Shown here: piece by piece, positions 1-8,475 of the stretch
How positions within the stretch are numbered: the first letter of the stretch is position 1
Layout of the letters: every line of letters begins with the position of its first letter
Source of the DNA: Lachnoclostridium sp. UBA903
GTDB lineage: Bacteria > Bacillota > Clostridia > Lachnospirales > Lachnospiraceae
NCBI GenBank assembly: GCA_002294045.1
Contig: DBEP01000049.1
Coordinates: 232-55,631 of the forward strand
Length of the DNA stretch: 55,400 bases
Reading direction: 5' to 3'
The notes under the pieces: model-generated
Databases searched by the model: none
What the model was told of the DNA's origin: nothing
What the model saw: only the letters and a program-made list of their open reading frames with translations
Position numbers and translations under genes: made by a program

Positions 1-355
1 TTTGCCTTTTGAAATCTGGCATGTATGCGGCAGGTTAGCCTGGTTTTTTAAATCAAAAAGCCAGCCGGAAACAGTTGTCGGAACCAGAAAAAGAATCAAT
101 GCTTTTTTAGACCGGATTGACTGGTCAAAAGAAAACGTGCTGATTGTATTTCACGGATTCATGCTGTTTAATTTTCAAAGGGAATTGCGGAAGAGAGGTT
201 TTTCCGGAGAAAGAGTAAAAATTGTAAAAAATGGTGTATTATATCAATATATCCGGGAAAAAGAAGAGCAGCAGGTAAAAGCGGCAGAAGTCCTGCAGCG
301 CAGAAGAAGGATGAGAAATAAAAGTTCCGATACCTGTGTGAAGGAATTACCGTAA
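1..355 (+). CDS. Histidine phosphatase family protein, C-terminal part (partial)
   Basis: The reading frame is open to the left edge of the window, so only about the last 118 codons are present and the true start lies upstream. The visible part contains a strand followed by an F-H-G-F turn (residues 50-53 of the fragment), the position of the second catalytic histidine in the phosphoglycerate mutase/histidine phosphatase superfamily. The N-terminal R-H-G motif would be in the missing part. The tail is rich in Arg, Lys and Glu and ends in a basic stretch. The substrate cannot be told. rlmH follows after 43 bases and another histidine phosphatase after that. The family call is an inference from a short region. 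Confidence 0.55.
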   Translation, partial: LPFEIWHVCGRLAWFFKSKSQPETVVGTRKRINAFLDRIDWSKENVLIVFHGFMLFNFQRELRKRGFSGERVKIVKNGVLYQYIREKEEQQVKAAEVLQRRRRMRNKSSDTCVKELP

Positions 356-398
356 CATGCTGTAATTAGCGGGACAGGGAATACGAATAGGAGCTGAA

Positions 399-878
399 AT
401 GAAAATAACGGTCATAGGCGTCGGAAAGATAAAAGAAAAATATTTTATTCAGGCGCTTGAAGAATACGGGAAGCGGTTAAGCCGGTACTGTAAATTGGAA
501 ATCATTGAGGTAAATGACGAAAAAACCCCTGACCAGGCAAGTGAAGCGAAAGAAGAGCAGATAAAAAAAGCAGAAGGCGGCAGAATATTAAAATACGTAA
601 AGGATGACGCCTATACCGTAGCACTTGCCATTGAAGGCGGCAGATTATCTTCAACAGAGCTGGCGGATAAAATTCTGCGGCTGGGTGTTGACGGTTGCAG
701 CCACATTATCTTTATAATCGGAGGTTCTTTGGGGTTAAGTGAGGAAGTTTTAAGAAGGGCCGATTTTAAGCTGAGTTTTTCGAGGATGACATTTCCGCAC
801 CAGATGATGCGTGTTATTTTATTAGAGCAGATATACCGGGCTTACCGGATTAATTCCAATGAGCCTTACCACAAATAA
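399..878 (+). CDS. rlmH: 23S rRNA (pseudouridine-1915 N3)-methyltransferase RlmH
   Basis: RlmH is a SPOUT-class enzyme that uses S-adenosylmethionine to methylate pseudouridine 1915 in helix 69 of 23S rRNA on the assembled 70S ribosome. The protein has 159 residues, the usual family length. It starts with the conserved M-K-I-T-V-I-G-V-G-K-I-K strand, carries the knot-forming cofactor loop I-I-G-G-S-x-G-L near residues 106-113, and ends in the typical P-Y-H-K tail. An AGGAG site lies just before the ATG. It appears to be a single housekeeping gene between two unrelated histidine-phosphatase genes. Family assignment is secure. Confidence 0.95.
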   Translation: MKITVIGVGKIKEKYFIQALEEYGKRLSRYCKLEIIEVNDEKTPDQASEAKEEQIKKAEGGRILKYVKDDAYTVALAIEGGRLSSTELADKILRLGVDGCSHIIFIIGGSLGLSEEVLRRADFKLSFSRMTFPHQMMRVILLEQIYRAYRINSNEPYHK

Positions 879-952
879 ATCGAATAAGATAATAATACGG
901 TTCCTTACACCGGCACAAAGCTCACTCTAGTTAATGAAAGGTATGGTTATAG

Positions 953-1579
953 ATGAATATATATTTAATAAGACATGGCAGGCAAAACAGTTCATTATGC
1001 AACGCAGATGTTGAATTGACGGAGGAAGGATATCTGCAGGCAGATTTACTCGGTAAGCGTTTGGCTGCCTATGAGATAGATGCATTATATTCCAGTCATT
1101 TAATACGTGCGGTCCGGACTGCGGAAGTAATTAATCTTTATATACGGCAGCAGCATAATATAAGAGAGAATATTGCTGAAATATCCTTTGGCGATTTGGA
1201 GGGCAGAACCAGTGAATATATCGAGGAATTTTTTGCTGATTTTAAAGCGGAGCAGATGAAACTGGAAGAAGATATACCATATCCCGGCGGGGAATGTGGT
1301 TTGGATGTTTTTAAAAGAGCTATGGTTACTATGAAAGAAATTATTAAATCCGATAAAAAGAATGTAGCGGTTGTAACCCACGGCGGAGTAATCCGTGCTT
1401 TGCTGGCAGGTCTTTTGGGGCTTGATATGAGCAAAAAATTTTTATTTGGCAATTCTCTTGAAAACAGCAGCATAACGGAATTGGTATACGATGATAAATA
1501 TAACAGGTTTTACCTGCAAAGATTCAATGATTTTGCACATTTAGAATCCCATCCGGAGCTGCTGCGGTATAGCTGGTAA
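953..1579 (+). CDS. Histidine phosphatase family protein (phosphoglycerate mutase-like)
   Basis: A 208-residue member of the histidine phosphatase superfamily. It has the phosphate-binding R-H-G motif at residues 7-9, where the His is phosphorylated during catalysis, and a second catalytic His (T-H-G-G) near residue 143. The conserved E-x-x-F-G-D-L-E-G segment between them is also present. Members include cofactor-dependent phosphoglycerate mutases, alpha-ribazole phosphatases and broad sugar-phosphate phosphatases. No cobalamin genes are nearby, so CobC is not favoured and the substrate is unknown. The ATG has an upstream GAAAGG site. The gene is followed by the convergent mntP. Confidence 0.8.
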   Translation: MNIYLIRHGRQNSSLCNADVELTEEGYLQADLLGKRLAAYEIDALYSSHLIRAVRTAEVINLYIRQQHNIRENIAEISFGDLEGRTSEYIEEFFADFKAEQMKLEEDIPYPGGECGLDVFKRAMVTMKEIIKSDKKNVAVVTHGGVIRALLAGLLGLDMSKKFLFGNSLENSSITELVYDDKYNRFYLQRFNDFAHLESHPELLRYSW

Positions 1580-1677
1580 ATTCAAAAAACCCATAATCAC
1601 AGACAATTTCGTCTCAAACTAGGCAGTATAGTTAAGTTTAAACGGAATTGTTTTTTTTAACAATAAAATTAGTTCTT

Positions 1678-2244
1678 TTAAATTAAATGTTCCATAAATA
1701 TATGCAATCCGATAGCTATTAAAATACATCCGCCAAATATTTCTGCCTTTTCCTTTAAATAACGGTCGAAACGTTTGCCGAGAAAGGTACCGAACAAGCT
1801 GCAAAAAAACGTAATAATTCCAATACAGAAAATTGCAAGGACTATGTTAGTTCTCATGACGGCAAAGCTGATACCCAGGGCAAGAGCGTCAATGCTGGTG
1901 GCAATCCCCTGTGTTAACAGCAGTTTCCATGAGAAATCTTCTGTTAAACAGCAATCTTCCGGATTCCTATATGTTTTGAGTCCTTCCACAATCATATTGA
2001 CGCCTATGGCACCCAATAAAAAGAGAGCAAACCAATGATCCAAAAATGCGATGGCTTCATAAAAAGCACTTCCAATAAAATATCCGGTTACAGGCATGCC
2101 TGCCTGGAATACTCCAAAGGTGAGAGCGGTCATGACGGCTTCTTTGCGTCCGAAATTCTTATAGCACAAGCCATTTGTTATGGACACTGCAAATGCGTCC
2201 ATTGCCACGCCAAGGGCAAGCAAAATAATTGTAATAATCCCCAT
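1678..2244 (-). CDS. mntP: Manganese efflux pump MntP
   Basis: MntP exports Mn2+ across the cytoplasmic membrane to limit manganese toxicity. The protein has 188 residues and six predicted membrane helices in two similar halves, the family layout. The helix 1 signature A-L-G-V-A-M-D-A-F-A-V-S is present near residues 11-22, and a matching acidic I-D-A-L-A-L-G-I-S motif sits in the second half; these buried Asp residues are needed for transport in the family. The start has a strong AAGAGGAGG site. I looked for a yybP-ykoY Mn2+ riboswitch in the leader and did not see its conserved core, so regulation is unknown. Confidence 0.92.
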   Translation of the reverse strand: MGIITIILLALGVAMDAFAVSITNGLCYKNFGRKEAVMTALTFGVFQAGMPVTGYFIGSAFYEAIAFLDHWFALFLLGAIGVNMIVEGLKTYRNPEDCCLTEDFSWKLLLTQGIATSIDALALGISFAVMRTNIVLAIFCIGIITFFCSLFGTFLGKRFDRYLKEKAEIFGGCILIAIGLHIFMEHLI

Positions 2245-2706
2245 GCAGGAACCTCCTCTTAATGCAGCTGGTTTCTTGAGAAACTACATTAAATATTATT
2301 ATAACTTTTTATGAAAAAGCATTGGAGATAATGCTGTGCAGGCTTCACTTATTCGGAATTCCCGCATATATAGTAATAATATTAACATCAGGGCTATTTG
2401 ATGTTTATAAAACAATTTTTTAACACAATATCCTTGAAGCAACTTTTTAAAGTAGCTATACATTTTCTGGAGTTTTCGCATATAATATCAAAAAGCACTC
2501 TTCTTATGATAAGTAATTCCCCAATCCCAATGATTGTTTTAAATCCGCACCGGGACTCCGGCCGTAATTATTCTGGAAAAAAAGCGTTAGTTGGCCTTGG
2601 GGAGCTAAGTGTTGACATATCAGGAACTTGTGAATCCAAATAGCAAATATGCGCAGTTATGGAACATACAGGCGCAGTATTATGTTTAAGGAAAGGAGAT
2701 TAAATA
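2245..2706. other. Intergenic region without a supported gene
   Basis: This 462-base stretch separates divergently transcribed mntP and the LiaF-like gene. Short open frames exist on both strands, but none has a convincing ribosome site or protein-like composition. A TTATAATAAT stretch near 2296-2307 could serve as a -10 box for mntP. A GGAAAGGAG site at 2691-2699 belongs to the next gene. I see no riboswitch or strong terminator. Confidence 0.5.
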
Positions 2707-3285
2707 ATGGCTAAGAAAGCAGCAAGAACAAAGGAGTTAGTAAGATATAAAAAACGAAAAGACAGAAAACTCATTAAGTTTATTTTTGCTTATGCAGCAG
2801 TGCGTACATCTGTGAAAGTTGCGGGTAAACTGATTGATAAGTACAATGAAAACAGTGAAATTATGGAAGCCGGAGATGTACGGAATTATTCCATAGCATT
2901 TAACGGACGCGATATTAAAATTACAGACGAACTATTTAACGGCGCAACGGTTAACGCAATCTGCAGCGGTTTAAAACTAAATCTGGGAGATGCCATAATT
3001 GAGGACGACGTTAATATTTATTGCAAGAGTACCATGAGCGGAATCACGATTATTGTTCCGGATAATGTTAAAGTAGATATTTCGGCCAAGTCAAAATTAA
3101 GCGCCCTGGCAAACCATGTGCCGAATATTAACGACGAAACGGCTCCTACCATTCATATTCATTCGGATAATTTCCTGTCCGGACTTGATGTAAAGGTAAA
3201 ACAGGCCGATAAGGTAAAAAGCTTTAATTATGAAGATAAAGCTGAAACGGAAGAAAATAATAGCGATATAGATGATATTGAATAA
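2707..3285 (+). CDS. Protein with a LiaF C-terminal-like (DUF2154/toast-rack) domain
   Basis: A 192-residue protein that I do not recognise as a named gene. Residues 1-45 are very basic, with one moderately hydrophobic stretch near 25-42. From about residue 60 it becomes a regular beta repeat: a strand, then G-A-T-V-N-A-I-C-S-G-L-K-L-N-L, then a motif ending I-I-V-P-D-N-V-K-V. That pattern is typical of the C-terminal beta domain of LiaF/YvqF-type envelope-stress sensors. The C-terminal 20 residues are acidic. A protein carrying only the LiaF membrane part is encoded at 29172-29465. A link between the two is inference only. The ATG follows a strong GGAAAGGAG site. Confidence 0.6.
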   Translation: MAKKAARTKELVRYKKRKDRKLIKFIFAYAAVRTSVKVAGKLIDKYNENSEIMEAGDVRNYSIAFNGRDIKITDELFNGATVNAICSGLKLNLGDAIIEDDVNIYCKSTMSGITIIVPDNVKVDISAKSKLSALANHVPNINDETAPTIHIHSDNFLSGLDVKVKQADKVKSFNYEDKAETEENNSDIDDIE

Positions 3286-3347
3286 GGAAGAATGTAAGAT
3301 ATAAACATAAAAACATAGAGTATTTAATCAAAATAATAAAAAGACAC

Positions 3348-3375
3348 TTGAAATTTTCCATGAACGTGGTACAAT
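3348..3375 (+). promoter_or_regulatory. Promoter of the amino acid ABC transporter
   Basis: TTGAAA at 3348-3353 and TACAAT at 3370-3375 are separated by 16 bases, a good SigA-type match, about 60 bases before the substrate-binding protein gene. Confidence 0.6.
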
Positions 3376-3434
3376 ACTAAGCATTAATATAAATAATATT
3401 TTATAAATATGAATTGAGGAGGATGTAATTATTT

Positions 3435-4286
3435 ATGAAAAGATTATTATGTGCAATGCTTACCATTGTTCTTATTATATCACTGGCTGCCTGCGGAACT
3501 AAGACAGATACCGGTAACAATGAGAATGCCGGTAACAGCCAGAGTGCCGGCAACAGTGAAAATACGGGCAGCGATGAGAATACCGGCAGCAGTGATTCGA
3601 AGGAGACTGATGGCGGTACCCTGATTGTAGGAACAGAACCCGGATTTGCACCGTATGAATATATGGAAGGTGACAAGGTTGTCGGTATAGATATGGATAT
3701 CGCCCAGGCAATAGCCGATGCCACGGGTAAAAAGCTGGAGATTAAAACTATGGACTTTGACGGCGCGTTGCTGGCGGTGCAGCAAGGCAAGGTAGATATG
3801 GTTGCTGCCGGTGTATCCGTAAATGAAGAACGTAAAAAAGTAATGGATTTTTCTGTTGAATATGTTAATTCTACGGAAGTAATTGTTGTCAATAAAGAGA
3901 ATCCTGCCGTTACCGGCACCGATGATCTGGATGATAAAATTATCGGTGTACAGCAGGGCAATATTGCAGATTTTTATGTTTCAGATGAAGATAATTTAAA
4001 AGCAAAAGAGGTTAAGCGCTATACGAAATTTGCACAGGCGGCGGAAGACTTAAAGAACGGCAGGATCGACTGTATCGTAATGGATCAGTATCCGGCGGAA
4101 GAATTGGTAGCAGCCAATGACAGTCTGGTTATCCTCGATGGTATTTTATTTGAAGATAAATATGCAATTGCTGTAAAGAAGGGCAACACCGAGCTTCTGG
4201 ACAAAATCAACGAAGTCATTAATCAATTGATTGCAGACGGAAAAATTGAGGAATTTACTGCAAACCATACAAATACAGGGAAATAA
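3435..4286 (+). CDS. Polar amino acid ABC transporter substrate-binding lipoprotein
   Basis: An extracellular lipoprotein that captures an amino acid and hands it to the permease encoded downstream. The 283-residue product has a lipoprotein signal peptide with the lipobox L-A-A-C, lipidated Cys at 20. A low-complexity Asn/Gly/Ser/Glu linker (about residues 24-57) follows, then a bacterial solute-binding family 3 domain starting V-G-T-E-P-G-F-A-P-Y-E-Y. The D-G-A-L-L-A-V-Q-Q-G-K-V-D segment and the later N-G-R-I-D-C-I-V-M-D segment are typical of cystine, glutamine or arginine binders; the exact ligand is unknown. It is the first gene of a transporter set, with a 38-base hairpin between it and the permease. 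Confidence 0.9.
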   Translation: MKRLLCAMLTIVLIISLAACGTKTDTGNNENAGNSQSAGNSENTGSDENTGSSDSKETDGGTLIVGTEPGFAPYEYMEGDKVVGIDMDIAQAIADATGKKLEIKTMDFDGALLAVQQGKVDMVAAGVSVNEERKKVMDFSVEYVNSTEVIVVNKENPAVTGTDDLDDKIIGVQQGNIADFYVSDEDNLKAKEVKRYTKFAQAAEDLKNGRIDCIVMDQYPAEELVAANDSLVILDGILFEDKYAIAVKKGNTELLDKINEVINQLIADGKIEEFTANHTNTGK

Positions 4287-4293
4287 TTACACT

Positions 4294-4347
4294 AGAAAGA
4301 GTCTGGCTTGCCAGACTCTGGCGCTGATGCGCTGTCACCTAAGTGAC
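4294..4347 (+). repeat. 54-bp three-hairpin dispersed repeat, copy 1
   Basis: The unit holds three consecutive small hairpins: GAGTCTGG-CTTG-CCAGACTC, GCGC-TGAT-GCGC and GTCAC-CTAA-GTGAC. It matches 51 of 54 bases with an inverted copy at 43223-43276. The first hairpin recurs in part near 54831. It begins seven bases after the stop of the substrate-binding protein gene. Confidence 0.8.
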
Positions 4348-4362
4348 CGGTTTATATGCAAA

Positions 4363-4399
4363 AAGCAGCAGGCATAAAAACGTTTTTTGCCTGCTGCTT
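4363..4399 (+). terminator. Hairpin between binding-protein and permease genes
   Basis: Arms AAGCAGCAGGCA and TGCCTGCTGCTT enclose an A-run/T-run that can also pair. There is no clean T-tract after it on the plus strand. It may act as a partial terminator or 3' stabiliser that leaves more binding protein than permease. Confidence 0.6.
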
Positions 4400-4501
4400 A
4401 TTCTGTGTCGGTTTGCTGCATCGTTGTTAGACTCATTCGTAGATAAATTATGAATAGATTTAATGAATATTTATATATATTCAGATAAAGGAGAAGCTAA
4501 G

Positions 4502-5215
4502 TTGGACACTATCAGAGATTGGTTCATATCCATCGTCACTCGGTATTATGACGCATTTATAACGGAACAAAGGTATCGGTCCTATCTGAAGGGACTTCTG
4601 ATAACCTTGGAAATATCCCTGGCTGCTATTATTATCGGTGTCTTAATCGGTATTCTGGTGGCAATCTTAAAGGTATCTGTCGCTAATATCAAAGGATTAC
4701 GATGGATAGGAACAATATGTAACTGCTATATTAATATTATCAGGGGCACCCCTGTCATATTGCAGCTGCTTATTATTTATAATTTGATTTTTACTTCCAG
4801 GAATACCAATGAAATAGTTGTTGCAGCTGCCTGTTTCGGCATTAATTCCGGTGCTTATGTGGCAGAGATTGTCCGTGCGGGCATTGAATCCATAGACAGA
4901 GGCCAGACGGAAGCAGGACGTTCCTTAGGATTGAATGGAAATCAGACTATGTTTTATATTATAATGCCTCAGGCAATTAAAAATATCCTTCCGGCTTTAG
5001 GCAATGAGTTTATTGTGCTTATAAAGGAAACTTCCGTTGCAAGTATTATAGCGGTTACCGATTTAACGAAAGCAGCCCAGTATATCGGTTCCCGTACATG
5101 GGACATACTCCCGCCGCTGATTATTTCGGCAGCATTTTATCTGATTATTGTTTTAGGATTAACGAAGCTGCTGGGAATTTTTGAAAGGAGGATGAGCCAG
5201 GGTGATAACAGTTAA
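4502..5215 (+). CDS. Polar amino acid ABC transporter permease
   Basis: The membrane component of the same amino acid importer, in the HisM/GlnP family. I place the start at the TTG at 4502, because AAAGGAGAA lies 6-8 bases upstream; an in-frame ATG at 4463 adds 13 residues and has no good ribosome site. The resulting 237 residues hold several hydrophobic segments. The permease (EAA) loop E-A-G-R-S-L-G-L-N-G near the middle contacts the ATPase. The I-R-G-T-P-V-I-L-Q-L motif typical of this subfamily is also present. The stop overlaps the start of the ATPase gene by 14 bases, which implies translational coupling. Confidence 0.9.
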   Translation: MDTIRDWFISIVTRYYDAFITEQRYRSYLKGLLITLEISLAAIIIGVLIGILVAILKVSVANIKGLRWIGTICNCYINIIRGTPVILQLLIIYNLIFTSRNTNEIVVAAACFGINSGAYVAEIVRAGIESIDRGQTEAGRSLGLNGNQTMFYIIMPQAIKNILPALGNEFIVLIKETSVASIIAVTDLTKAAQYIGSRTWDILPPLIISAAFYLIIVLGLTKLLGIFERRMSQGDNS

Positions 5216-5924
5216 AAATTTAAAGAAACAATTTGGCAGCCATCTGGTGCTGGATGATATCTGTGAAACCATAAAACAAGGTGAAAAGGTTGTTATAATC
5301 GGACCTTCCGGTTCCGGCAAATCCACTTTCTTAAGATGCTTAAATTTGCTGGAAACTCCTACCGACGGAGAGATTTGGTTTGAAGGAAATGATATAACCG
5401 ATCCCAAAACAAATATAAATGAGCTGCGCCAGAAGATGGGAATGGTGTTCCAGCAGTTTAATCTTTTCCCTCATTTGACGGTCCTTGAAAATATAACCCT
5501 TGCTCCCAGAAAGCTTGGTCTTATGGATAAAGAAGCAGCGGACCAAAAAGCCATGGAACTACTACAGAGAATCGGCTTGTCGGAAAAGGCCGGTGCCTAT
5601 CCCAGACAATTATCCGGCGGGCAGAAACAGCGTATTGCCATTGTAAGGGCACTGGCTATGAATCCGGATGTTATGTTATTTGATGAGCCTACTTCCGCCC
5701 TGGACCCGGAAATGGTCGGAGAGGTATTGGAACTTATGAAGGAACTGGCAGAAGATGGGATGACTATGGTTGTGGTAACCCATGAAATGGGATTTGCCAG
5801 AGAAGTTGCAACCAGAGTCTTATTTATAGATGAAGGAAAAATAAAAGAGCAAAATGAACCGAAGGCTTTTTTTGACCGTCCGGAACATCCCAGACTGAAA
5901 GAGTTTTTATCAAAAATATTATGA
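5202..5924 (+). CDS. Polar amino acid ABC transporter ATP-binding protein (GlnQ-like)
   Basis: The ATPase that powers the amino acid importer. The 240-residue protein shows Walker A G-P-S-G-S-G-K-S-T at 34-42, the Q-loop near 84, the signature L-S-G-G-Q at 137-141, Walker B with catalytic Glu at about 162, and the switch His in V-V-T-H-E-M-G-F. The S-A-L-D-P-E D-loop is the GlnQ/HisP form. The start is a GTG inside the permease gene, 9 bases after AAAGGAGG. It is the last gene of the transporter set. Ligand specificity cannot be read from the ATPase. Confidence 0.93.
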   Translation: MITVKNLKKQFGSHLVLDDICETIKQGEKVVIIGPSGSGKSTFLRCLNLLETPTDGEIWFEGNDITDPKTNINELRQKMGMVFQQFNLFPHLTVLENITLAPRKLGLMDKEAADQKAMELLQRIGLSEKAGAYPRQLSGGQKQRIAIVRALAMNPDVMLFDEPTSALDPEMVGEVLELMKELAEDGMTMVVVTHEMGFAREVATRVLFIDEGKIKEQNEPKAFFDRPEHPRLKEFLSKIL

Positions 5925-5976
5925 ATGTATTATTAAGAGCAGAAAAGCTTATTGATAATTTTCCTCAAGAAAACTC

Positions 5977-6004
5977 TTGACATTACCTGGCATTATTCTA
6001 TAAT
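5977..6004 (+). promoter_or_regulatory. Promoter of pflB
   Basis: A perfect TTGACA (5977-5982) and perfect TATAAT (5999-6004) with a 16-base spacer, about 130 bases before pflB. The strength fits an abundant fermentation enzyme. The long leader could carry further control, but I could not identify a Rex or other operator. Confidence 0.75.
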
Positions 6005-6135
6005 ACAATATATAGAAGCAAAAACAATTCTAACTACTATATGTATTATTTGTTGAAAAAAATCGGCAGTTAATTGAAAAGCTTCACTATATTTCACAAA
6101 GAAACCCCAAAGCTTACAAAAAAAGGAGAATTGCA

Positions 6136-8364
6136 ATGAGACAGGAATGGAATGATTTTAATCCGGGAAGCTGGACAACGGATATTAATGTCAGAAGCTT
6201 CATTCAGCATAATTATACACCCTATGAAGGGGACACTTCCTTTCTGGAAGGACCGACCAAGAGAACGGAAGAGCTGTGGAAGCAGATTTCGGATTTAATG
6301 AAAGAGGAAAATAAAAAAGGCATTATAGATGCGGAAACGAAGACACCCTCAACAATCACGGCCTTTGGCCCCGGCTATATTGATAAGGATAAGGAGCTGA
6401 TTGTAGGCTTCCAGACCGATAAGCCGTTAAAAAGGGGTATTATGCCCAACGGCGGTGTCAGGGTGGTTAAAAATGCCTTGGAGGCATATGGATATACCTT
6501 ACACCAGACTACGGAAGAGATTTTCACAAATAACCGGAAGACACATAATGACGGTGTGTTTGATGCCTATACCGATGCCATGCGAAAAGCAAGGCATACC
6601 GGTATTATTACGGGCCTGCCCGATGCCTATGGGCGCGGACGTATTATCGGAGATTACAGAAGAGTCGCATTATATGGAGTAGACTGGCTTATTGAGGAAA
6701 AGAAAGAGCAGAAAAAATTATTTGAAAGAAATACCCTGGAATCACCGGATATCCGGGTAAGGGAGGAAATTTCGGAACAGATTAAATCTTTAAAGCAGTT
6801 AAAAGAAATGGCAGCGTCCTACGGCTATGATGTCAGCGGACCGGCGAAAAACTCCTTTGAAGCAACCCAATGGACTTATTTCGCTTATCTTGGAGCCATT
6901 AAAGAACAGGACGGTGCTGCAATGAGTCTTGGCAGGGTATCTACGTTCCTGGATATTTATTATGAACGCGATTTGAAGAATGGTTCAATCACGGAATCTG
7001 AGGTACAGGAATTGATGGATCATTTTGTCATGAAATTGAGAATGGTACGTTTCCTTCGGACTCCTTCTTATAATGATTTGTTTTCCGGAGATCCTACCTG
7101 GGTTACCGAGTCCATCGGCGGTATGGGAATGGATGGAAGAACTCTTGTAACGAAGAGCAGTTACCGTATTCTTCATACTTTAAATAATTTAGGGCCTGCA
7201 CCGGAGCCTAATTTAACCGTTCTCTGGTCCAATTCCCTTCCGGCGCCCTTTAAAGATTTTTGCTCCAAGGTTTCCATTGATACCAGCTCTATTCAATATG
7301 AGAATGACGATATTATGCGTGAAGTCTGGGGAGATGATTACGGTATCGCATGCTGTGTATCCGCAATGAGAATAGGAAAGCAGATGCAGTTCTTTGGTGC
7401 CCGTGCCAACCTTGCCAAAGCTCTGCTGTATGCAATTAACGGCGGCAAGGATGAAAAATCCGGAGAACAGGTAGGACCCATATTTGCACCTATAACCGGA
7501 GATTATTTGGATTACGATGAAGTAATGGCTAAGTTTGACCAGACTATGGATTGGCTGTCGGAGCTGTATATCAATACCCTCAATGTAATCCATTATATGC
7601 ATGACAAGTATAATTACGAACGTTTGCAGATGGCTCTTCATGACATTGATATTTTACGAACGGAAGCCTGCGGTATTGCCGGTCTATCCGTAGTGGCAGA
7701 TTCCCTTTCCGCTATTAAATACGCAAAGGTTAAGGTAATACGTAATGAACAGGGTCTGGCGGTAGATTATGAAATAGAGGGAGATTATCCTGCTTTTGGT
7801 AATAATAATGACCAGGTAGACCAGATAGCGGTAGATTTGGTAGAATGTTTTATGAATAAATTACGCAAGGTTAAGACATATAGGGGTGCAAAACAGACAC
7901 TTTCCATTTTAACCATTACTTCTAATGTGGTATACGGCAAAAAGACAGGCAACACTCCCGACGGACGTAAGGCAGGAGAGCCTTTTGCTCCCGGAGCCAA
8001 TCCCATGCACGGAAGAGATAAGAACGGCGCCATCGCATCCATGGCTTCCGTTGCAAAGCTGCCTTATAAACATGCGGAGGACGGTATATCTTATACTTTT
8101 TCCATTGTTCCAAGGGCATTGGGTAAGAATCCGGAGGAAAGAATTACTAATCTGACGGGTATGCTGGATGGCTATTTCCATGATAAAGGCCATCACATTA
8201 ATGTAAATGTGTTTGACCGTGAAACATTATTGGATGCAATGGACCATCCGGAAAAGTATCCTCAGCTTACCATACGTGTATCCGGTTATGCAGTAAACTT
8301 TGTTAAATTAAACCGAGAGCAGCAGATGGATGTTATTAACCGCACTTTCCATGAAAGATATTAA
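6136..8364 (+). CDS. pflB: Formate acetyltransferase (pyruvate formate-lyase)
   Basis: A glycyl radical enzyme that splits pyruvate with CoA into acetyl-CoA and formate during anaerobic growth. The 742-residue length is typical. The adjacent catalytic Cys pair is at 406-407 (I-A-C-C-V-S). The radical-bearing Gly is at 717 in R-V-S-G-Y-A-V-N-F, 25 residues from the C-terminus. Both sites are intact, which separates it from glycerol dehydratase-type relatives. The ATG follows AAAAAAGGAG. The activating enzyme follows after 111 bases containing a long hairpin. The radical makes the protein oxygen-sensitive, in line with a strict anaerobe. Confidence 0.97.
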   Translation: MRQEWNDFNPGSWTTDINVRSFIQHNYTPYEGDTSFLEGPTKRTEELWKQISDLMKEENKKGIIDAETKTPSTITAFGPGYIDKDKELIVGFQTDKPLKRGIMPNGGVRVVKNALEAYGYTLHQTTEEIFTNNRKTHNDGVFDAYTDAMRKARHTGIITGLPDAYGRGRIIGDYRRVALYGVDWLIEEKKEQKKLFERNTLESPDIRVREEISEQIKSLKQLKEMAASYGYDVSGPAKNSFEATQWTYFAYLGAIKEQDGAAMSLGRVSTFLDIYYERDLKNGSITESEVQELMDHFVMKLRMVRFLRTPSYNDLFSGDPTWVTESIGGMGMDGRTLVTKSSYRILHTLNNLGPAPEPNLTVLWSNSLPAPFKDFCSKVSIDTSSIQYENDDIMREVWGDDYGIACCVSAMRIGKQMQFFGARANLAKALLYAINGGKDEKSGEQVGPIFAPITGDYLDYDEVMAKFDQTMDWLSELYINTLNVIHYMHDKYNYERLQMALHDIDILRTEACGIAGLSVVADSLSAIKYAKVKVIRNEQGLAVDYEIEGDYPAFGNNNDQVDQIAVDLVECFMNKLRKVKTYRGAKQTLSILTITSNVVYGKKTGNTPDGRKAGEPFAPGANPMHGRDKNGAIASMASVAKLPYKHAEDGISYTFSIVPRALGKNPEERITNLTGMLDGYFHDKGHHINVNVFDRETLLDAMDHPEKYPQLTIRVSGYAVNFVKLNREQQMDVINRTFHERY

Positions 8365-8383
8365 TCGATAGGCAGTAGTAAAA

Positions 8384-8429
8384 AAGCTTGTTCCCGATCA
8401 TAATAATATATAGGATCAGGAACAAGCTT
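8384..8429 (+). terminator. Long hairpin between pflB and pflA
   Basis: The outer arms AAGCTTGTTCC and GGAACAAGCTT, plus an inner GATC/GATC pairing, form a stem without a downstream T-tract. It could protect the pflB 3' end or reduce read-through into pflA, so that the catalyst exceeds its activase. Confidence 0.6.
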
Positions 8430-8475
8430 AATTAAACTTAAACTGGTTACAGAATCGAAAGACTGGAAAGGAACA

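Noticed and set aside
2245..2400. Possible yybP-ykoY manganese riboswitch before mntP
   Set aside because: The conserved core and paired helices of that class were not visible in the leader.
2398..2643. 81-codon plus-strand frame between mntP and the LiaF-like gene
   Set aside because: No ribosome site and no recognisable domain, and the composition looks like translated intergenic DNA.
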